Source: Xanthomonas cucurbitae (lineage in GTDB: Bacteria > Pseudomonadota > Gammaproteobacteria > Xanthomonadales > Xanthomonadaceae). From it: a DNA stretch of 64,000 nt. Positions 59,102-64,000 of the stretch are shown in pieces. The first letter of the stretch is position 1. Each line of letters opens with the position of its first letter. Below the pieces are notes generated by a model. That model saw nothing but the letters and a program-made list of their open reading frames with translations, ran no database searches and had not been told where the DNA came from. Made by a program: the position numbers and the translations under genes. The stretch spans positions 180,071 through 244,070 of the forward strand of contig NZ_MDED01000003.1 of the NCBI RefSeq assembly GCF_002939885.1, given 5' to 3'.

Positions 59102-61073
59102 CTAGGCGGCCGCCTCGCCGCGCTTGCCCACGCGATACAGCAGCCAGCCGACCAAGGCCAGAATGACCAGGCCGAACCACTGGTTGAGCTGCAACGCAGC
59201 CGGCAATGCCAGCACATCGGCGCGGCTGGACAACACGATCGGCACGGCAATGGCGATCCCCATCAAGGCCTCGCCGGTAATCAGGCCAGCGGCGAACAGC
59301 ACGCCCGGACGATGCACGCGGTCGCGGCCGTCTTCATCGTCGGCACGAATGTTGTGGAAGCGCTCGACCAGATGCGCGATTAACCCGCCCAGGAAGATCG
59401 GCACCATCAGCTCCAGCGGCAGGTAGATACCGATCGCCGCTGCCAGCACCGGCACGCGAAAGCGCTTGCCGGTGGCCTTCAACCATTCGTCCAACGCGAT
59501 GATGGCCGCGCCCACCACCGCGCCGATGGCGATCATGCTCCATGGCAACTGACCACCAAACAGGCCCTTGGCCACCGAGGCCATCAGCGTGGCCTGCGGC
59601 GCGCCCAGCGAATTGGGATGCTGCGGCGTGGCCGGGCCGATACCGTAGGCCTGCGCCAGCAGGTTCAGCACCGGCGCCATGATTAGCGCGCAGGAAAACG
59701 CACCGATGCCCAGCATCAGTTGCTGCTTCCACGGCGTGGCACCCACCAGGTAGCCGGCCTTGAGATCCTGCAGGTTGTCGCCGCCCACCGCCGCCGCGCA
59801 GCACACCACCGCGCCGATCATGATGGCCGCCACCGCGCCCAGGGGCGCGGCGCCGATGCCCACCGGTACCAGGCCGCTCTTGCCCAGCAGCAGTACCAGC
59901 ACCGCCGAGGCGAACAGGATGGTGGAGATGGTGATGCCGGAGACCGGGTTGTTCGACGAGCCGATCAGCCCGGCCAGATAGCCGGACACCGACACGAACA
60001 GGAACCCGGCCACGATCATGATGATGGTCATCGGGATCGACACATGCCACTGCTGCACGATGGCCTGGTACAGGCCCAGCAGTGGCAGCGTACACACCAC
60101 CAGCGCCACCAGCATCCACTTCATCGGCAGGTCGCGCTCGGTCTCGGCCACCACGCCGCCACCGCTCTTGCGCGCGGCGGCAAAGCCGCTCTTCACCCCG
60201 GACAACAGCGACTTGCGCAGCGAGAACAGCGTCCACACGCCACCGATCAGCATCGCGCCCACGCCCAGGTAGCGGATCTTCGCACCCCAGATGCCGAACG
60301 CGGCATCGGCCGCCGGCGCACCGGCCAGGCTCTGCGCCAATGCCGGATCGCTGCCCATGAAGAACTGCTGGTAGAGCGGAATGGCGATGTGCCAGGACAG
60401 GATCGAACCGGACAGCACCACGATGCCGACGTTCAACCCGACGATATAGCCCACGCCCAGCAGCGCCGGCGACAGATTGGTGCCGAGATAACCCACCACC
60501 CGGCTGCTGCCCAGGTAGCTGGCCTGCGCCCAGGTGTCCGGGATCACCCGCAGGCCGCTGGCGGCGGCCAGTTTGACCAGTGCGCCGATGGCACCGGACA
60601 CCGCCAGGATCTTCAGGCCCGGGCCAGGATTTTCGCCGGCCTTGAGCACTTCGGCCGCGGCCTTGCCCTCGGGGAACGGCAGCGGGTCTTCGACGATCAT
60701 CGAGCGCCGCAGCGGCACCGAGAACAGCACGCCCAACAGCCCCCCCCATGCCGGCGATGCCCAGTACCCACCAGTACTTGAAGTCCGGCCAGTAGCCCAT
60801 GATGACCAGCGCCGGGATGGTGAAGATCACCCCGGCGGCGATCGACGAACCGGCCGAGGCACCGGTCTGGACGATGTTGTTCTCCAGGATGGTGCCGCCG
60901 CCGAGCAGGCGCAGCACGCCCATCGAGACGACTGCCGCCGGAATGGCGGTGGCGATGGTCAGGCCGGCAAACAGCCCGAGATAGGCATTGGCGGCCGAAA
61001 GCACCACTGCCAGCACGATGGCCAGCACGACGGCGCGGAAGGTGAGCTGGCGCGGTTGCGCGTCGTGGCGCAT
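59102..61073 (-). pseudogene. OPT-family oligopeptide transporter, frameshifted
   Basis: Two overlapping minus-strand frames together encode one transporter of about 655 residues with many membrane helices. Residues up to about 112 (MRHDAQPRQLTFRAVVLAI...YWPDFKYWWVLGIAGMGG) are in one frame; LFSVPLRRSMIVEDPLPFPEGKAAAEVLKAGE to the end (LLYRVGKRGEAAA) is in another. The break is in a run of eight C (60740-60747, G on the coding strand); seven would restore the frame. OPT proteins import oligopeptides or metal chelates. This may be a real inactivation, a phase-variable tract, or a sequence error. Start chosen at 61073 after AGGGGA. Confidence 0.85.
60740..60747. repeat. Homopolymer C8 at the OPT frameshift
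   Basis: Eight consecutive C (G on the coding strand) exactly where the two transporter frames meet. Such tracts slip during replication and are also common sequencing-error sites. Confidence 0.8.
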
Positions 61074-61364
61074 TGGGCATTCCCCTGTGGGCAAGATATC
61101 CGCACCACGCTAGCGCCTGCGCCGATGCGCGTCCAGCTGCGGCGCGGCGTGACAGGGGGCGTGCCGTGGCGTGCGGCGTAAACAGGATCGGCAGCAACGC
61201 CTTGCGTGCCAGCGCAAGGGGCGGGTCGATTGCAGCGAATCGTCACGCGGCAGCGGCGCAGGACGTGATCCGGCTGATTGCGATCACCAGACACCTCCGG
61301 ATGCACCGCACCTTAGATCGTCACTGTGGAAGATCCATGCCGCCGGCATCGCAAACCCCGTCCC

Positions 61365-61393
61365 GGGACCGGGACCGGGACCGGGACCGGGAC
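61365..61393. repeat. GGGACC hexanucleotide microsatellite
   Basis: About 4.8 perfect copies of GGGACC in the gap of about 410 bases between the OPT gene start and the HDOD gene stop. No gene is supported in this gap. Copy number is likely variable between strains. Confidence 0.8.
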
Positions 61394-61487
61394 AGCTTCA
61401 GGCTTGCTCCCAGCGCGAGGACACCGGCACACAGGGCACGGCGCGTTCGAACCGCCACGCCTGGAGTGACGCAGCGGCACGCACTGT

Positions 61488-62306
61488 TCAGTGCAGCAAC
61501 TCGGCAAACGCGCGGTCGGCCTCGATCACATCCGGCAGCGCCGCGAACAAGGCGTCCAGGTCCACGCCATCCATCAACGGCCCACGCACCGCTTCCAGGG
61601 CCGCCGGGGTAGCGCCGCCATGGGCATGCAGCGCATCGGAGACCTGTACCGCCTGGGCAACCAGCAGCGGCATCCGCGCGCCATCCGGCGCCGCCGCAGG
61701 GCGCACCTGGTAGGCGATCGCATTCTGGATCACGGTCGGCAACTGCCAGCGGCGCGCCAGCTCGGCACCGACCTCCGGATAGCCGAAGCCAAGTTGCAGG
61801 GTCTCTTCGGCGGCATGGCCGGCCGAGGAACTGTCGTGGTTAATGCGGCTGGCGTAATCCGGCGCACCGGACTGGATCAGCAGCTCGCCGATGTTGTGCA
61901 TCATGCCGCAGGTGAAAGCGGTCTCCGGATCGAGCCCGTGCTGGCGCGCCAACAGGCGGCAGATGCCGGCCACTTCGAAACTGTGCCGCCAGAATGCCTT
62001 GAGGTCGAAACCCGGGCCGGCCCGGAAGGCCCCGGTCATCGCCGAGGCCAGCACCAGCGTGCGCAGTGTATTGAAGCCCAGGCGCATGGCGGCATCTTCC
62101 ACGCTGGTGGAGTCGCGCAGGCCATGGAAGCGCGCCGAATTGGCCAGCCGCAGCACCTTGGCGGCGATCACCGGATCGCGCTCGATGGTGTGCGCCAACG
62201 TATCGATATTGGTGTCCGGATCGTCGAACTGGCGGATCAGGTCCTGCGCCACCTTGGGCACGGTGGGCAAGGTGTGCAACTGGTCGAACAACGCCTCCAA
62301 CTTCAT
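61488..62306 (-). CDS. HDOD-domain signalling protein
   Basis: A 272-residue single HDOD domain (HD-related output domain), starting MKLEALFDQLHTLPTVPKVAQDLIRQFDDPDTNID. The conserved LPTVP and the ERDPVIAAKVLRLANSARF block are typical, and the HD-like metal ligands are only partly retained (RHSFEVAGICR, CGMMHNIGELL), as is usual for HDOD. These proteins take part in regulatory networks with cyclic-di-GMP and motility or stress in xanthomonads; the specific role is unknown. Start at 62306, since the upstream Met would add a non-homologous Cys/His-rich leader. Confidence 0.88.
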   Translation of the reverse strand: MKLEALFDQLHTLPTVPKVAQDLIRQFDDPDTNIDTLAHTIERDPVIAAKVLRLANSARFHGLRDSTSVEDAAMRLGFNTLRTLVLASAMTGAFRAGPGFDLKAFWRHSFEVAGICRLLARQHGLDPETAFTCGMMHNIGELLIQSGAPDYASRINHDSSSAGHAAEETLQLGFGYPEVGAELARRWQLPTVIQNAIAYQVRPAAAPDGARMPLLVAQAVQVSDALHAHGGATPAALEAVRGPLMDGVDLDALFAALPDVIEADRAFAELLH

Positions 62307-62591
62307 GATCGCCTCACAGGTAAACGGACAGGCCGCGCGATGCGCGCGGAAGTGCATGGTGTAGCACAGACCGGTTGGTCCCCGGTGACTGGGGCGTGGA
62401 CGGGTTCATTTGTGTGTGAGCACGCGGGGCATGAACCCGGCAGGCCACTTCGCACTGCCTGGGAACGGGCTAACCATCGCGCAATTGGTCGTCAGTAATA
62501 CCAACGCGACGTGCAAGCATCACTGCCGGATCCGTGCGATAACATCCTCGCTAGCCACGACCCACCGCCACATCTGCACAGGGAAACGCAT
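62307..62591. other. Spacer before the toxin-antitoxin locus
   Basis: About 285 bases without a supported gene. GGGTTCAT and ATGAACCC (near 62403-62436) are inverted repeats some 20 bases apart. It should hold divergent promoters for the HDOD gene and the TA-like operon. Confidence 0.4.
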
Positions 62592-63221
62592 ATGAGCGAT
62601 GCCCAAGAATCCCGTTATGCTGCCCTGGCGCGCCGTGTGGTGGAGGCGCATGCAGCGCAGCTGCTGCACGATGTGCAACGGATCAATGAGCGCACGCTGC
62701 GTGAGCTTGGTCCATTGCCGCGTGGCGGACTGCCGGTACAGGTCAAGCGCAAGCCCAAGCCGGCACCCTGGGCGCAGTCAGTCCAGCATTCCACACCACC
62801 GCATGTCGACGCGCGCCCTGTACCGCGCGTGCCCATTGCCGAGAGGAAAAACCTTGCCATGTCCCGGCCTGCTGCTCCATCCGTTGAAAACGATCTGCCT
62901 GCGCCTCTCGTGCCGCAGGAACTGTGTGAAATCCTTCAAGAGTATCCCGAGTTGATTCAGCGCTTGCAGGATGTCCTGGATGACTACGTTAGAAGGCCCA
63001 ATCCAATAACTCCGTTCGATGGGGCCATCTGGGCACTTGAAGGAAGGCTCGAGTCGTTTATCTCCGAAGCCCACGAGGAGCTTGAATCAGCAAAGCTTGA
63101 AGGGGTTTCGCAAAGGATTGAGATTGCAAAGAATAAAGACTTCGCCGTTGGTTATGCCCGCTTCAATATGGGGGCAATGTCCGAATTGCGCTCTTATCTT
63201 GAAGGTGAGGAGAGTCGATGA
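62592..63221 (+). CDS. Putative antitoxin partner of zeta toxin
   Basis: A 209-residue protein of no family I recognise. Residues 1-45 form a helix-rich basic start (MSDAQESRYAALARRVVEAHAAQLLHDVQRINERTLREL), 50-95 a Pro/Lys-rich disordered stretch, and 100-209 a helical acidic part (PQELCEILQEYPELIQRLQDVLDDYVRR...). Its stop overlaps the zeta-toxin start (ATGA), the usual antitoxin-first order of a TA pair. The N-terminal coding part is G+C-rich, while the part from about 62900 on is much less so (27 G+C of 60 at 63121-63180), so it appears mosaic. The antitoxin function is inferred from order only. Confidence 0.6.
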   Translation: MSDAQESRYAALARRVVEAHAAQLLHDVQRINERTLRELGPLPRGGLPVQVKRKPKPAPWAQSVQHSTPPHVDARPVPRVPIAERKNLAMSRPAAPSVENDLPAPLVPQELCEILQEYPELIQRLQDVLDDYVRRPNPITPFDGAIWALEGRLESFISEAHEELESAKLEGVSQRIEIAKNKDFAVGYARFNMGAMSELRSYLEGEESR

Positions 63222-63985
63222 ACGATTACAAGCTCCCCATCGATCAGCACGAGCGAGTGCTTGAGGAAGAAATTTTTCCGAAAACTGGTTGGGCAAAAAG
63301 ATCATCATTCGATACTCCCAGTGCCGTGATTCTGGCAGGCCAGCCGGGTGCAGGTAAGGGAGGGCTCGCCAGAACAGCAGAGCTTGAGCTGAATGGAGAT
63401 GTCGTAAAGATTGATCCAGATGAGTTGCGTGCCTTCCACCCGCAAGTATCAGCCCTTCGCAACGCACACCCCTACACCTGGTCCGGTTACACCCAGGCCG
63501 ATGCCAGCCAATGGGCCGAAGAGTTGCTGCAGGCCACGGTGGAAGGCAAGAAGAACCTGATCTTCGACACCACGCTCAGCAACGGTCAGTGGAGTTCGGA
63601 GTTAATCCAGCAATTGCAGTCACGCGGTTATGTCGTCGAAGTGCGGGCGATGGCTGCACCCAAGCTGGAAAGCGAGCACGGCGTCGACTCACGGTTTTCT
63701 CAGCAGCTCGATCTGGAAGGCCATGGCCGCTACGTCCCCGAAGGCGCCCGCGACGCGATCTACACCAAATTGCCGCAAAGCCTGGATTTCGTGCACACGC
63801 AGACCACCGCGCCGATCCGCATTTTCAACCGCCAAGGCACCGAGGTCTATGACAGCCGCAGCGATGCACGCCCGCCGGGCCAGGCGCTGGAAGCCGCACG
63901 TCATGCGCGCCTGAGAGGGTGTTTACATAATGATATAATAGTGCCATCTCATCACAGACAGTCATCGAAATGGGCCGCCCACTGA
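63218..63985 (+). CDS. Zeta-toxin-family kinase, probably truncated by an IS
   Basis: The 255-codon frame begins MNDYKLPIDQHERVLEEEIFPK. The P-loop GQPGAGKGG (about 42-50), KIDPDELRAFHP with the catalytic Asp, and NLIFDTTLSNGQW match zeta toxins, which phosphorylate UDP-GlcNAc or other nucleotide-linked targets and block cell-wall synthesis. From about residue 232 (LRGCLHNDIIVPSHHRQ) the sequence is translated from DNA of different composition containing a TATAAT and the start of an apparent IS, so the native C-terminus is lost. G+C rises sharply at about 63455. Activity may be lost, which would fit survival without full antitoxin. Confidence 0.75.
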   Translation: MNDYKLPIDQHERVLEEEIFPKTGWAKRSSFDTPSAVILAGQPGAGKGGLARTAELELNGDVVKIDPDELRAFHPQVSALRNAHPYTWSGYTQADASQWAEELLQATVEGKKNLIFDTTLSNGQWSSELIQQLQSRGYVVEVRAMAAPKLESEHGVDSRFSQQLDLEGHGRYVPEGARDAIYTKLPQSLDFVHTQTTAPIRIFNRQGTEVYDSRSDARPPGQALEAARHARLRGCLHNDIIVPSHHRQSSKWAAH

Positions 63986-64000
63986 AGATTCAAGTCGAAC
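63914..64000 (+). mobile_element. Left end of an insertion sequence (partial)
   Basis: From about 63914 the sequence becomes A+T-rich (GAGGGTGTTTACATAATGATATAAT), with TATAAT at 63934-63939, and an ATG at 63970 begins a frame M-G-R-P-L-K-I-Q-V-E that continues off the window. From memory this resembles the start of IS630-type transposases, but ten residues cannot prove the family. The exact left boundary and terminal repeat are not determinable here. Confidence 0.5.
63970..64000 (+). CDS. Start of a probable transposase gene (partial)
   Basis: Only ten codons (M-G-R-P-L-K-I-Q-V-E) are inside the window. The open frame runs off the right end. It is placed 31 bases after a TATAAT, within the IS-like end that interrupts the zeta-toxin gene. 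Function assigned by context and vague resemblance only. Confidence 0.4.
   Translation, partial: MGRPLKIQVE

Noticed and set aside
58596..59105. 169-codon plus-strand gene in the barrel-OPT gap
   Set aside because: Arg/Ala/Gly/Cys-rich without predicted structure, no ribosome site, overlaps the OPT gene end.

Overview
The window is a high-G+C chromosomal segment from a xanthomonad, almost certainly Xanthomonas. The evidence is the housekeeping gene order (ispH-lspA-ileS-ribF-murJ / rpsT / obgE-rpmA-rplU / uvrA), a bacterial ACE-like M2 peptidase lipoprotein, dispersed GGGAATC-type repeats, and a raxX-raxSTAB locus next to gcvP. I cannot fix the species from sequence alone. Most of it is dense core genome with many ATGA/GTGA start-stop overlaps.

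Layout: (1) 1-960: the edge of an accessory island (small membrane protein, XRE regulator, a perfect operator-like dyad between them) abutting the 3' end of tRNA-Thr(CGT). (2) 1-11 kb: isoprenoid, lipoprotein, tRNA-charging, flavin and peptidoglycan-flippase genes on the minus strand, then S20, Obg, L27 and L21. (3) 11-21.5 kb: uvrA with a coupled hotdog thioesterase, an enoyl-CoA hydratase-like protein, tesB, a DUF2007-like protein, a five-EF-hand exported protein, the N-end-rule transferase bpt, an EEP-family lipoprotein and purT. (4) 21.6-31 kb: an SPFH / small membrane / ribbon-helix-helix operon, an M15 peptidase, an AlkA-like glycosylase, a NarL-type two-component system, and GNAT-minC-minD-minE. 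(5) 31-40.5 kb: a ColRS/PmrAB-like two-component system divergent from a lipid A modification operon (ArnT-like transferase, PAP2 phosphatase, EptA-like transferase), then the M2 peptidase. (6) 41-47.5 kb: a Bcr/CflA exporter and the raxX-raxST-raxA-raxB cluster. It makes, sulfates, trims and exports a small tyrosine-sulfated peptide; RaxX of X. oryzae is the ligand of rice XA21 and mimics plant PSY hormones. (7) 47.6-53.3 kb: a tandem glycine riboswitch and gcvP, then a large HPII-type catalase. (8) 53.7-62.3 kb: a PAS-AraC regulator, an S9 peptidase, a probable outer-membrane barrel, an OPT oligopeptide transporter split by a one-base shift in a homopolymer, and an HDOD protein. (9) 62.5-64 kb: an antitoxin-like gene and a zeta-toxin gene of low and mosaic G+C, the latter apparently cut by an insertion sequence that runs off the window.

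The most interesting element is the 60-codon raxX. Its leader and first double-glycine site look canonical. The secreted part, however, is a divergent version with a second Gly-Gly site and two acidic-flanked tyrosines, and an 11-bp perfect inverted repeat sits just upstream of the start codon. The OPT frameshift, the truncated toxin-antitoxin locus and the tRNA-adjacent island edge are the next most useful leads.
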